From Henricia sp. BOLD:AAB3569 (Eukaryota > Echinodermata > Asteroidea > Spinulosida > Echinasteridae), in assembly GCA_037783545.1 (NCBI GenBank), contig JBBELK010000329.1, positions 1,316,501 to 1,380,500 of the forward strand: DNA of 64,000 bases, read 5' to 3'. Under the pieces are notes generated by a model. The model was not told the origin of the DNA, did not search any database, and saw only the letters and a list, made by a program, of their open reading frames with translations. The translations under genes and the position numbers were made by a program. Position 1 is the stretch's first letter, and each line of letters begins with the position of its first letter. Shown here piece by piece: positions 42,084 to 54,900 of the stretch.

Positions 42084-42471
42084 TACAGCCTTGGAAAAAA
42101 TTATTGGACCACCTATGTCTTGAATTATTCATAAAAATCACTCCTCTTCGGCAGCAACCGGGCTTATATTTATGTTTGGTCTTAGACAATAGTCATTAGC
42201 TCAGGAGGCTTAAGCGGGCCTCCCACTGTGCGATTTTTGCCACGAATTTCCTACGAATTGGTACGATTATCGGAGACTGCCTATAGACTCTACACACAAT
42301 CGTACTCAATCGTAGCTAATCGTACCTAATTCGTGGCCAAAATCGCACAGTGGGAGGCCCGCTTTACGTGGCATCAAATATTGCTATATAAGACATTCCT
42401 TAACAAAATGTCATGTACTTATTTTTGTTGTCAGGTTGCAGGTGGTCCAATAATTTTTTGCAAGGCTGTTA
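42084..42471. mobile_element. TIR element, family K, interrupted by a nested element
   Basis: ACAGCCTTGGAAAAAATTAT + TGGACCACCT at the left and its complement at the right. A second copy at 44764-45079 is uninterrupted at this site but carries a different insertion. Confidence 0.85.
42213..42363. mobile_element. 151-bp PIF/Harbinger-type MITE with TTA target duplication
   Basis: AGCGGGCCTCCCACTGTGCG at the left and its exact complement at the right, flanked by TTA on both sides. The empty site in the sister host copy (about 44889) reads GAGGCTTACATGAC with a single TTA. Confidence 0.85.
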
Positions 42472-43084
42472 TTTACCCACCTGTATCCCTGATAAAGCAA
42501 CACTCTAATTCAGCATTGTCATAGTTGACGGCATTATCCAACAAACCGTTGAGTAAAAAATGTGCGTTGAGCTGGCATGCGCGGCATTCGAGATTCTGAT
42601 GAACCAACAAACAGGGTAGTCCGTATTCTGCTGGTCTCCGACTCTGTGCTATTCCAGTACTATTAACAACAATTCTATATCGGCACTTTGTGGTAACAGA
42701 GCTAAATATAAACCAGAGATTTTAAAATGAACCTTATCCCCCGATTAATGATTGCGTGACAAATATTTGCGGGCGGGCTGGTGAGCATTAATCATTAACT
42801 TTACCTTATTTTTTGAAGTGAACGATGTCCGTTGCCTATGGCAATGAAAGGGTTAGCTCCATGGTACGGAATAGCAATTTATTTTCTGGCTTTTTAAACA
42901 ATGGGGTGAACGTGTATTAAGTGTAACATCGTTACTTTTAATTTCCAAATACATTTGTTTTTGAAAATAAAAGCCAGTGCATTTTATCATGTTTAATGTC
43001 AGGCAATCACGAACATTTGATAGTGTTCTGCAATTGTGCTGCCAAAGAAAGCAAAACAGTTGAACACTGATAAGAGCGCTGTTA

Positions 43085-43239
43085 ATAGACCGTATCGAAT
43101 ATCCGCCATTTCATGGGGCAGTTTCTTTGTTCCTTGAAGACATGCATGGTTGCACATACATGTATTGTGCTTCCACTGTTGAACGGTTTATGTAGCAAAA
43201 GGTGCCCCACAAGATGGCAGCTATTCGATATGGTCTATA
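43085..43239. mobile_element. TIR element, family H
   Basis: ATAGACCGTATCGAATATCC at the left and GCAGCTATTCGATATGGTCT at the right, in the SNRPA1-ABCA spacer. Confidence 0.85.
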
Positions 43240-43661
43240 CAAAGTAATGCTTACAAGGAAAACTTCAGGTCCCAAGTCTTCATCTTCATTACTAATAGGG
43301 AGGTTTCGGTCTCATACGGTTAGGCAAAATGACGACTATTAGTGAATTTTACGTCATCGATTTGTGCGTACTTGTGGCGTTTACACAAATATCCCAAGTG
43401 TAGTTTTGTTGTTTACACTGATAGCAACGCCTCTACACCTTAGTGAGAAACAGCGAAAGGTAACGATTTTGAGGTTTGGCTAATCTTAGTCGTAATCACT
43501 AACCTTGCACACCGAAACCTCACTAATATTACAAGATTACTGTTTATAACAATGTAATTTACCAAGTCCCAAGGACCTTGTATTATCAGTGTTCGACTGT
43601 ACATGCAAATGGAATCATGACTATCAGCCAGCTTAGTTTTTGATATTTTACATATGAACTT

Positions 43662-43797
43662 ACAGCCATGACAGGGGGCAGTCACATTGTCACCCTGCAT
43701 GCGTCATGCATGAGTAGGCACTTTGTGGATCTATTGTAATATCATTTAAATATTAAAACCTGCCCCGTCATGGTCGCCGGTACAAAGGGTCTATACA
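43662..43797. mobile_element. TIR element, family E
   Basis: Contains CAGCCATGACAGGGGGCAGT, GCATGAGTAGGCACTTTGTG and ends AAAGGGTCTATA, as in the other family copies. Confidence 0.7.
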
Positions 43798-44230
43798 TGT
43801 GCAATTCAATCACAACTGAAAAAATGGCAAGTTATTTGTCAACTCCCACAAAAGGGGAAGATTTATTTTTTAAAAAGGGCAAACATACACAAATTTAAAT
43901 ACTATGTGAAACTAACACACAGGCAACTGACTGGTTAACTACACTACTGACGAGAAGTTAGGGATATTGGTGCGGTTCAATATTGGATTTTTTTAAATTT
44001 TAAATGACAAGGTGTCTGTCATGCAGATACAATTGTACTAATCATATACAAAATCATTCAATCAGAATGTATACCATCAATAAAATATCTGCGTACACCC
44101 CACAATATCCCTAACTTACAGTGAGTAGTGTAAGTAAACTGCTCTGTGCATAAAGACCATCGCTTCTCAGCCTTTTAACTGCACAGAGCATGTGTAGTAT
44201 GATCACTAACATGTGCCATTCTAAACCTTC

Positions 44231-44539
44231 GCAGAAACATGACCAGGGACCGATTTCACAAAGCGCTAAGACGCATCTTAGAAAGGGTCACTCTTCTTAT
44301 CTTGGGACGTTGGTATGGGAATTAGGATGCATTGAACTCGTCTTTACTTTTGTGAAAGCGATCTCAGGTCTCAGTGGCTGGTCGATAATTTGTACTAACT
44401 GGGAAGACCCGTTACTTGATTTTAATACATGACCAGGGGCTGATTTCACAAAGCGCCAAGACGTGTTTTTGGAAGGGTCACTATTCTAGGGCATTCGGAC
44501 GCATTGAACTCATCTTAACTTTTGTGAAATTGATCCCAC
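44231..44539. mobile_element. H-unit / single 69-bp unit / H-unit composite
   Basis: Reverse orientation of the satellite locus. H-units at about 44243-44368 and 44438-44537 flank exactly one 69-bp unit (44369-44437; TGATAATTTGTACTAACTGG-like on this strand). Confidence 0.85.
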
Positions 44540-44763
44540 ACCCAGGTCAGTTTTAATTGATTCATAAATTTCATGGGTTGCCTTTTACAGAACAGTAGAA
44601 ACAGCCAGGATGACAACTCACAAAAAATCAAAGTGCCGAGACGAAATATGCAATATAACAGTGCAAAAGACTAAATGTTTGTTCAACGGTAGAATTTGTC
44701 GTTAAATCATGGTACTTCACTATTTTGTTCTCTTTAAATTAATCCAAGTGAAATCTTGAACTG

Positions 44764-45079
44764 TACAGCCTTAAAAAAAAATATTGGACCACCTACGCCT
44801 GGAACTATTCATAAAAATCACTCCTCTTCGGCAGCAACCGGGCTTATTATGTTTGGTCTTGGACAATAGTCTTTAGCTCATGAGGCTTACATGACATCAA
44901 ATATTGCTTTATGACATTCCTTATAGGCACAGGCTCGTCAGCAATGCACATGCGCCAAATTCGTGCTTATAAATACGCAGCTTTTTGTGGCACGAATTTG
45001 GCACACGTGCATTGCTGACAAGCCTCTTATTTTTGTTGCCGTGTCGTAGGTGGTTCACTAATTTTTTCCAAGGCTGTAC
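44764..45079. mobile_element. TIR element, family K, with a different nested insertion
   Basis: Same ACAGCCTT...AAGGCTGT ends as 42084-42471. At about 44925-45026 it contains an insertion with inverted ends GGCTCGTCAGCAATGC and GCATTGCTGACAAGCC, related to 2368-2480. Confidence 0.8.
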
Positions 45080-45591
45080 ATATTGCGCAGATTTTTATTT
45101 TTCATCCTGAATGTTCACCTTTTAAGCAAAACAACCCGAACAAGTAAGGACAACTACCTCCAGAAGAAATTCCCCCATAAGTTTTTTTTTTTGTTCGTAT
45201 TTTTTAAGGCATTTCGCAAGGGTATCCCATCACATAATACTCTAATACCTATCTGACATTCTCTTAAATGTTCTTTTCAGTCTAATATCGTCCATGCAAG
45301 TATGAAATATTTACATGCAGTATGTACAGTGATAACCAGTTCAGTCCTCAATTTAACCATCAAAAGGGTGGATTCACACTAAGCCTTTTCGCGCATAAAT
45401 GTGACACACGTGTGGAGGTGAATTTGGAGTAAAACGACTACCAAAAACAACAAAAACGCTTTTCGCCCAATTTGATTCTGTGGTTTTTAATGCGTCGTTT
45501 CACTTTTTATTCTCTCATACCGCTTTTTCTGAAAGCAACGCGCGTCGCATTTACGCGTGAAAAAGCTCACTGTGAATCCACCTTCAAGACC
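45080..45591. other. Spacer sequence, no gene seen
   Basis: Non-coding sequence between SNRPA1 and ABCA. No promoter signature for the ABCA gene could be supported. Confidence 0.35.
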
Positions 45592-45758
45592 CTGCAGCCG
45601 ATTTCACGAATCCTTACGCACTGCGTAAGTCCCCTGGCGCAACATTTTATTGCGTAGGCTGCGCAACATTCCTGTCAAAATTACACGCAAGCTATGGGGC
45701 TTGCGCCATTTTGCAAACGTTGCGCAAGCTGCGCACTCTTTCGTGAAATCGGCTGCAG
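45592..45758. mobile_element. Hairpin MITE, family L
   Basis: CTGCAGCCGATTTCACGAAT at the left and TTCGTGAAATCGGCTGCAG at the right, with inner TTGCGCAA-type inverted motifs. A second copy forms the centre of the palindrome at 55877-56012. It lies in the SNRPA1 3' flank, about 140 bp past the stop. Confidence 0.85.
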
Positions 45759-45830
45759 GTCTGCACAAACTGATGCAGACATGCAACTATTCAAAATGAC
45801 CAACATACGTCCATGTTCCGAGAATCACTG

Positions 45831-45836
45831 TTTAAT
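45831..45836 (-). promoter_or_regulatory. Possible SNRPA1 polyadenylation signal ATTAAA
   Basis: Minus-strand ATTAAA about 60 nt past the SNRPA1 stop. It is the common variant of AATAAA. Position is plausible but such hexamers are frequent in AT-rich DNA. Confidence 0.35.
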
Positions 45837-45896
45837 AATGACCAAATTGTTGATCATGTGACATACTGCCTCCTGTTGAGATTGCTGCCATAGCAA

Positions 45897-45985
45897 TCAT
45901 GCAACAGGCACTGCGCCTCCATTCAGCACTCCGTGGGGCGGACCTTGCTCCATCATTTCATCTTCATCCTCCTCTTCCATTTCCT
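45897..45985 (-). CDS. SNRPA1: SNRPA1 coding exon 9 with stop (residues 242-270)
   Basis: Acceptor CATTTTTCAG. Encodes an acidic tail EEMEEEDEDEMMEQG then PPHGVLNGGAVPVA and TGA. The acidic C-terminus is a family trait. In this gene it follows a 2.8-kb intron holding SINE and TIR insertions. Confidence 0.92.
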
Positions 45986-48900
45986 CTGAAAAATGCAAGA
46001 AAATTTGTTAACTTATTAATCCTCAATGTAATAATAATAATAATAATAATTAGATTTGTATAGCGCACATATCCACCCTGCAGGGTGCTCAAGGCGCTGT
46101 TACCATTATTACCGCTGCCATCAGGGAATCACCAGAACCATTTCGCTTCAACTAGGTGGCTGCTGGTCAGGCGCACATCCCTATCAGCAGTTAGATTGTG
46201 GCATTCCCCTTAACAGCTTCCCATATATCGCTTGGGTTGACGAGGCAACTGGGATTAAGTGCCTTGCCCAGGGACACAGACACGTTGGTCGAAGTGGGGC
46301 TCGAACCCCCAACCTCTGATTGGGAGTCCCGCTTCATATCCACTAGACCACACGCGCTCCCTGTAATGTGCCCCAAACCGCCCTGTATTTCTTCCATGTT
46401 CAACTCAGTGAAATTCAAGTTTCTGCAAACTCACCCTCAATAGACCTATGACATAATGACGTCATGCAATGTTTACCACGGTGCATTATGGGTGAAGAGT
46501 AGGGACGAAATCTCTGCATCGCTAGTTTGCACAATTATTGCAGGGCCATTTTCGCCGCCTTTTGAAGCTTTACAAGTTAAAACCATAGTTCTGGCGTCCG
46601 TCGTGCGCTTAAAACTCACGCAGGCACAACTAAGTTGACACAAACCATTTTATAAATTTACGATCTTTGTGTTTGACGTTTTTTGCCAGCGAAGCGGTTA
46701 GTAAAGTTCAAAGTTACGTGCATAATATGCTAGGCGCTATGCATGCAACGCACGCAAAGTTCGAAAACTAGCGATTTCGGCCCAACTTTTCACCCATAAT
46801 GCACCACGGTAAACATCGCGTGACGTCATTACGTTTCAGGTCTATTGATAGGCATGTACTCATAGTTTGACTCATCCTCTTTCAAATCTTGTGTTCAGTA
46901 AGGGTGGCAACTATTGGATAACTGTGGTTATTGACCTTGAGAAGGAACATTACTTAACATTACCAAAAAGCTCTGAGGAGTAATAAGACACACTACTTGT
47001 TACCTGTGAGTGCTGTTGGGTTGAATGATGTTTTAAATGCTGGGGTGTTATGGCCTAGTGGTCTAGTGCACTGAACTCAAACCTGGCCACGACAGGTTGT
47101 GGCACTTGTGCCCTTGAGCAAGGAACTTTACCATGCTTGCTCATAATAGGGGCAGAAGCAATTTGATTGTCTTGATGTGGACTAGTTACCCCTCCCAGCC
47201 CCACTTGTATCGTAAAGAGACTGGTAAATCGGTCTTGTTCTGGTGCAAGGGGCTGGTTTCTCCGTAATCCACTTTGGTAGCCCTTACCTCGAGTGGCATG
47301 TAGGCCTTGTAATGGGCGACTTGCATAAAATAGTCCCTTCGCTATACAATATGCTAGTAAGCACAAAATATACAAGGCAACAAAAGCAAATTTACAGTTT
47401 AATCAAAATTTGAACATTTCTTTTTTAATTAAGCCCACATCGAAATATTCACATAACAGCTTCATTGTGCATGACTGCATAAAGCTTGTGTGTGCTGAAA
47501 AGTCACACTCTCAGAATGACTGTTTTTTCAATTAAAAAGTGTTAAACATTTTGTGCTTTTTTTGTTGCTCGATATATGATAAATTAAATGTTGCATGATA
47601 CGAGACCGAGTGACTCCCCACTAGTTCCCCTATTGACCCCCTTCAAACACGTGCGAATACGCCATTTTGGAAGTCAAATAATGCTGAGTCAATGTGGAAG
47701 CGATGTGCGTGCGCGTTGTGTGTCTGGTGGGCGCAACGCGGTTTAATTCACCAATGTGAGCCTCAGCATAGCACGTTACGTGTGCTATGGACACACACAA
47801 CACGCACGCACATTGCTTCCAGAACGACGCGGCATTATTTGACTCCCAAAATGACGTCATTGGCACGAGCTCAATACACCAATCCTAGAGCCGATGACTC
47901 CTTTTCTTAATATCCGCCATAGCTGGGGGGCTTCCACTGAATGAACTGTATGTTTTTTGCTGTTGCTGAAGTTGCATTTTTTTTTACTTCGAACAGGTTG
48001 CGTGTCTTTGTAGGGTTGTGTACGCGAAGGGGACATGTCACGTGTACGCGAAAGCGGCGCGTCGCTTGCATGTAATGGATGAGTGCTTTTCGTTCTATCA
48101 GCAACACAAAACGCAGTCCATGCACTGGAAGCCCTCCAGCTACATGTATGGCGGATATACAGGGAAAGAGACCTTAGTTACCGGTGTCCCGCTCTCAGAT
48201 GTTCCGCGTACTCAGATGTTCCGATGACCAAATATGGTAGCTTACGTCACAGAACGTCATGCGCACAGCGTATGTATTTATACCAGTTTAGGTGCAGTGC
48301 TGAGTTGATCAGCAGAATTCGCGCCATGCACGTACTTTGATGCGCGCAGATGTAGTGACATTTTTGCAAGATGGTAGCCGCGGACATGGCGGAGCGTTTA
48401 TGTGGTTTCGCTGTATTTATAGAAAAAAAGACAAATAATTGATGTCTTACGCAGCAGGGCTTTCTGAGAGTCAGAAGAGAGAAACATATGTACGATGACG
48501 CCAGTGAGCACGCGGACACATTTACAAGGGGACAGTTTTACCTTTTACACCGGGACATCTGAGCACGTGGAACATCTGAGATCGTGACACCGGATTGGTC
48601 TATACCTCAATAAACTCTTCCCTTTTGTTAACGCACAACTTCCCCCTAAAACCTGAAAGGAAATTCCTTGGATGTTTGACACACAATGGGGGAGCAATGG
48701 AAGGTGCTTCACTCGGTCTCAAGTCGTGTACCAAATATGATAAATACGGTAGGTAGAGTGGTTTGACTGGTCTTCACCTGTCTGGTTTTTGTTGAGTGCG
48801 TCTTTGCCTGGCATCTGTCCAGCTTTCAGTAGTTGGTTCAGTCGTTCCACTTCCTCCAATGACTTGGCATTGACGATGGCAGCCTGGTGTTAAACAACAG

Positions 48901-51900
48901 ATTACATGATTGAAAAACAACAGCATCACATAGCTAAAGCATAATGTTGTTAAACTGCCTTGCACAAATTTCAGCCACATACATGTCATTTTGAAATTAG
49001 CCCAAGATGCCTTAGTGGAAATTTTAAATTTTAATGCCCTACAAGTAAAGTTGACCAATCTGGAAATGCACCGAGTCCGCTGCATTCATTTGGAGCATAC
49101 CATTATTGTAGCAACCTAGAGAATACACCTCTCTTGTAAAAATACATTTCTTTTCTCTCTACTTTTACTGAGCAACTCGTCACTCATGAACCTTTTCAAA
49201 TATTTGAATACTAAACTAATAATAATAATCGAAATTTGAATAATTGGCATAGCCCTACAGCTTTAGACGTGAGGGTTGGTAGAATCCACGACCTCCTGCA
49301 AACAAGGCAGACGTCTTAACCACTCGACCATCGAGCTGGCCGGTGTGGAGCAACCAGTTCTCATAGTGTCTTGGGGAAGCACCGAGTATACAATGCTAAT
49401 CAAGTTACAAACCCTAATTAATATTCATTCTCCAGACGCAAGCTAAATCACATTCTCTCAGCATAAGAGTTGTTTGAATGTTTGCTTACTTTCATGGCAG
49501 CGTAGTCTTGGGGTGAAGGTCCTGGCTTAGCAACACCCTCATCTCCAAGATGGCCACACCATGATAAAGGTCTATTGTAGTGCAGAGCCAATATGAACAG
49601 TTTTTGACATAAGGATTACTAGAATGTTTGCTTACTTTGATGGCAGCGTAGTCTTGTGGTGAGGGACCTGGCTTAGTGACACCCTCAGCTCCAACCGGTG
49701 CTCCTGGTACAAACCTGTATGAAAAGCAACGGTGTGGGGTTACCTTTAGAACCATGTTTAGTGAATTAGTTTGTCACAATTGTGGCCAATAAAAATATAA
49801 AATAGGCTCGACCTGTGTTGAAATCATCAGTTTCTTTTTACGGTCAAATAAACCCAGCACGATGTGACAAAGGGACTCCCAGCTACCGCCCATATACCTC
49901 AACACACTCTTCCCTTAAAGGGCTCCTTATTTAGGATTTTTATCAATGAAATCTACGCTTTAAAACCACTCTACTCAGTTAAAGTCATAAAAATCCTATT
50001 TGGAGCTTGCTTTGGGGGTTAAAACAAAGGTCCAATGTCACGATGTCACAAGAGGCAAACACAGGAAAATCACATTCAACTGTGCACAAAAGATTCCGAA
50101 TTTTTCTCAATTTTCCTGAAACTTTTGTAATCCATGGCTGTTTGAGTTTGTTCTACATGTTTCTTGTTGTAAGCCATGACAAAACTGGGGGTAGAAACTG
50201 CAGCAATTTGCCACAAGTCCAACTTGAAGTCTTATGTTTTTTCTTAACTTTTCCCTTCTGTCTTCCTTACGTGATGCACTCCGAACAGCGCCCTCTGTCT
50301 TTGATTTATTGCAATGAAATCTTCAAAGTTGAAAAAGTCCATCTTTTATTGATTTTACATCCAAACGAACAATAGTATGTCTTGCTGAACAAGTAATCCG
50401 TGATTATGAAGCAAAGCTTAGGCACAAAGTTGTTTAGCATGTCACAGGCCCTTTAAAAACAAAGGAATTCCTTTTAAATTCCTTGGGTATTTGAGACACA
50501 ATGGGGAACAATAGGAGGAGTACTCTCTGTCACATATCAGGCTGCATATGTGCTGAAAGGCGTAGAGTCTAAAGAGTCAACTTACGTCTTTGATCTTCTA
50601 CCGAGATCTTTAGAGAGTTGATGTCCCTTCTTGCCCTTGAATAGAACACTGGCGGCCTCTCTTTCCTACATTCACACAAGAAAATTGAACGCATGCAATA
50701 GACCATATCGAATAGCTGCCATCTTGTAGGGCAACTTCTGTTATTTAAGTAGGTCAATGCAAGCACAAAATGCACAACCATGCATGTCCTCAAAGAACAA
50801 AGAAACTGCCCTCCAATACGGCGGCTATTAAATACGGTCTATTATTAGCACTTTATTCCAATGCAAAATTAACGACCATCTGAAAGAAAAAATAGTCACA
50901 AATGTTGCAAAAGATAGCTATGAAAATGCTGAAATGCCAGGGACCCAATGTGCAAAATTTACTTCAAACAAGACAAACTTACCTTTTCTCGAACTTTCCT
51001 GAAGTCTAAAATCCTGATTTGTGGTATCTTGTGAATAACATACAACCGGTAATGCTTTCTGCTTGTCACAGGGTTTCTTAATAAACTACAGAAAAACAAT
51101 CAGAATTTGGCATTATGGCTACATATATGGTTGATTGGAAAAGCTCGAAGGAAATGTACAAATGCGGCTGCAACACGATCCAACACTTTTACATTTAACC
51201 ACTTGACGCCAGTGGACGTGTAAACACGTTCTGGCAATGTATAGTCACAGGGGCGGTTGACTCAGAGTGTTGCATAGTATGATCATTTGGTGAGAAGATT
51301 CATACAACTTAATGTAGAAATGACTCGCAAGAGTCAGTCTTTGTGGTGCTTGACCTTGGGCCAATTTCATGGCGCTGCTAAGTAAAACAATTTGCTTAGC
51401 ACAGAATTTATTTGCTTTATAAAATGGATTAGGAGCCAAAATTATACGCCAACTTGTGTTCTTCGCAAGAGTATGAGAATACCCTTCAATACACATCACT
51501 TACGATTTTGGCTTGGAATCCATTTTTGCAAAATAAAGCAAAACAATCCTGTTCTAAGGCCAAACAAAATAAACGGTGCGTTTACGGTAACGGCCTAAAA
51601 GAAATCCAGGTAAGTAAGGTAGGAAAGTAATTTTATTTTTTCATTTTCTTTTACATTTCAGTTCATGCATTTGCGTGTTGTTTTGCAATGTTTGAAACTC
51701 ACTACAAACACTATTAAATTGGCAATAAAAAGTTTGAGGTCGGCAATTTGGCCTCAAATTCTAGGTACCGGGGTAGGTCGGGTTACCGTAAACACACCAT
51801 TTATTTTATTTGGCCTAAGTAAATTTTTGTGCTGATTAGCGCCATGAAATTGGCCCCTTGTCTTAATCACATTTGCCAAAAAGTCTTGGGGATTGTTGGG

Positions 51901-54900
51901 GGTTGTGGGAGGGGGGTGGTGGGAGGGGGGTGGTGGGAGGGGGGTGGTGGGAGGGGGGAGGTGGGGAGGCTGGGTGTTGGTGATGACTTGCTTTTTACCT
52001 TAGTGTTGTTAATGTGCGAATAGTTGCCAAGGGGTCCAAGTCACCCTAAAACAAGCAAAACAAAAAATTGAGAACGTATCATCAGTACAATTCACTTTAG
52101 TAAAGGTTTTTACCTTTTCATTAAGCGTACATCAACTCATTAAGAAGCACAGTAACTTTTCACATTATACAGCTGATTATCATAGCATTTCACTCAGTTA
52201 CAGTAAACTCTCGTTAAGTCAAAACTAAATGGATTTGATAAAAATGTTCAGGTATCTAAAATTCAAGGTTTAAGTCGGGGTCTATTTTGTGAGCTTTTTC
52301 CCAAGCTATAAATCATTGGTTTTGACAAGATATTTATGTGTAATATGAAAGTGTATTTTTTGTGATTCTATACTGTACAAGAATAAAACATTAAAATGTC
52401 CAATTTGTAAAGTATGTACCATGTGTTTCATGTTTTCATTTCGTGTTCTGATTTCGTGTTATGCAGGGCTCGAATTTCATGAAAAAATCTGCTAGACCAC
52501 AGGGTTAGTAGCTTAAATAATTTACTGGACCGACGCTATTTTTACAAGACCAAAGCCACAAGGAACGTGGATTTACTGTTCGTTAGTTTAAAATGCACTG
52601 GACCACTGGTCTAGTACGGTGGAGAAAGCACTAGACTGAGGCTTAAATTACTGGCCTCGGTCCACCGGTCCAGTGGGTATTTCGAGCCCTGTTATGTACT
52701 GATTATTGCGACAGTGGCAGTGTACACAGTGCATTCTCTGGATGAAAAGAGATAACAAAAAGGAGAGTTTTGAAAAAAACTACCATACACGTTCACTAGT
52801 TGACACTCCATGCACTAAGTCTATGGAGCATGACATAAAAATCCTGTGTTTTCATTGCTAAAATCATGTTTCCTAACCAAATTTACACTTTCTGGGGCAT
52901 TATCATGTCATATTAGGAAAAATTAGTGGCGAACGTGTACGGTATTATTATAAACTTTTATCTACTTCAAAGCTCTGAAAGCTGCCCCTGTCTACTGATA
53001 AATTTTGTCATCTTTCTTGCAAACAATTTGTTATACAAACCAGTTCTTGCATCAGGTTGTTTGTAAGGATGACTGACTCCAGAATAGGCAAGTTTTCTTG
53101 TAACCCCTCTGAGATTCGACTGCAAATAAAAGGATCAAAAATCTTGAATCTTAAGGCAAGGGATGAAAAATGAGATGCTTTTTAAAAATTTGAGTTAAGC
53201 AAAGTTGCTGGAGTTTTCAATTCATATCATGAATACAGTAGGTACTAAATTGTTTAAGATGCAATTGGCCCCCAAAAGTACAGACAATATAAAATCAGTG
53301 AGGAACAACTGCACTACCGTTATTCGAGACCACCAGTTGGCTTCATAGCTCAATTGGTAGGCCATCTGCACGTTAAGCAGAAGGTCAGCAGTTCGAATCT
53401 CGGTGGAGCCAAGTTGCTTTTCACTGCATCCAAATTTCCCAAACTCATGGACATTGATCCACATTAGTATCGAATTCATTCACCCCGGCGGTCCCTGGGT
53501 CATAACCCCTAAAAAAATAATCACCCATTCATACATGTACACTATAAAATGCATTGCTTTGTGTGCTAATTACCATATTCTGTTGTTGTTTAGCAGCAAG
53601 CACTTGAGACGACGTAGTAAGGGAAATCCCTCAATTTTCCTGAGGTCATTGTCCGAGAAGTCAATGGTGTCAAACTGATCCAAAGTTGCTCCCAGGTTCT
53701 CAATCACTGGAATTTTATATCCTGTAAAAAGACACACGGTTAGACTTTAGTAGACGACCATAGGGTAAATGAGTTTGAGTTGATTCCCATATCCAGACAC
53801 CACTGATTTGGAAAGAATACCACACCTGGCCACAGCGCAATGCATAGTTCCAAAATGTCAATCAAACCGAACCCGCATGAATATGACCAATCACAACAGA
53901 GCTACGCACAGAGTGCGTTAGCATATCGCTCACAAACGGTAGGCACGTGGTTGTCGGCCGAATCATGTGTATTGCATGCAGTCTCCCCAAAGTTAATTTT
54001 GGTTTCATTGTCGGGTTATTCGCTGTTCAAAGGTAAGAAGGCGCATATTTTATGAATATATGACTAGTCTTATATTACTAGTCTTACGATAACCTTTGAG
54101 TTTTCTCCAATGAATCTGTGCTTTCCATGTTAGTTCCATTGCTTCGTGCGTTGTGTCGCCATTTTTGCAATGGCTTGTGAGCAACAGCAACAGTATCCAA
54201 GAGGACGGGGTTAACTGGGCAATCTTAACTCTTTCAATGCTAGCGTTTTTTAACTCTAAAGTGCCAGCCTTTTCGCGTTTTTGGTAATTATTTGAAATTC
54301 TGTAAAAAAAATTAATAAATAAGTTGTAATCGCCAAACTTGTTGTATATTGTTTTTTTATAGGTTCTAGAATCAATGGTATTGTTTTATTGAGTGATAAA
54401 TACCAATGTTTTTTACTATCCGAATAATACTCAAAAACTTCCTCCAAGAAAAAATAACATGCTTCATGCAAAGAAGCTTTGCATCACATCACAATTTTTG
54501 AAGTTGCAATCTATTCATTTCATTGACGATTCCGCACCTAAATTTGACGAATTTTAACAAGCATAAAACAGCAACCGCTTGATGAATTTTTCCAACAAAA
54601 ATATTTTTGAAATCTTTTGCAACGTTTGTTGTGTTAAAGTGGATTTAACTCGAAATAAAAAATTCGCTACCATAGGTTTAGTGCAGGCTTATGTGACGTC
54701 CGACGAGTTGACTTTCCTACAGTTGATTGCCCGGTTCCGCAAATTGCCCAATTCCACAAAATCGAAAAAATGGAGTGCGTTAAAAATTAACTTCGTTTTT
54801 AAAAAGACGAAAGCACCGTCGACTTCAATCGTAATACTGTTTAAAAGGCTATGAAACGTATTTAAGGGAAATGTATTTTACTTACCGAACAACAGCTAAA

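Noticed and set aside
50007..50375. 122-codon frame in dispersed repeat P, partly conserved at 60327-60560
   Set aside because: Conservation extends beyond the frame into non-coding flanks, the copies differ in frame length, and no family is recognised; reported only as a repeat.
53339..53411. Candidate tRNA-Asn(GTT) gene
   Set aside because: Acceptor and D-arm mismatches, C at position 33, and a SINE tail shared with 16798-16924 indicate a SINE head.
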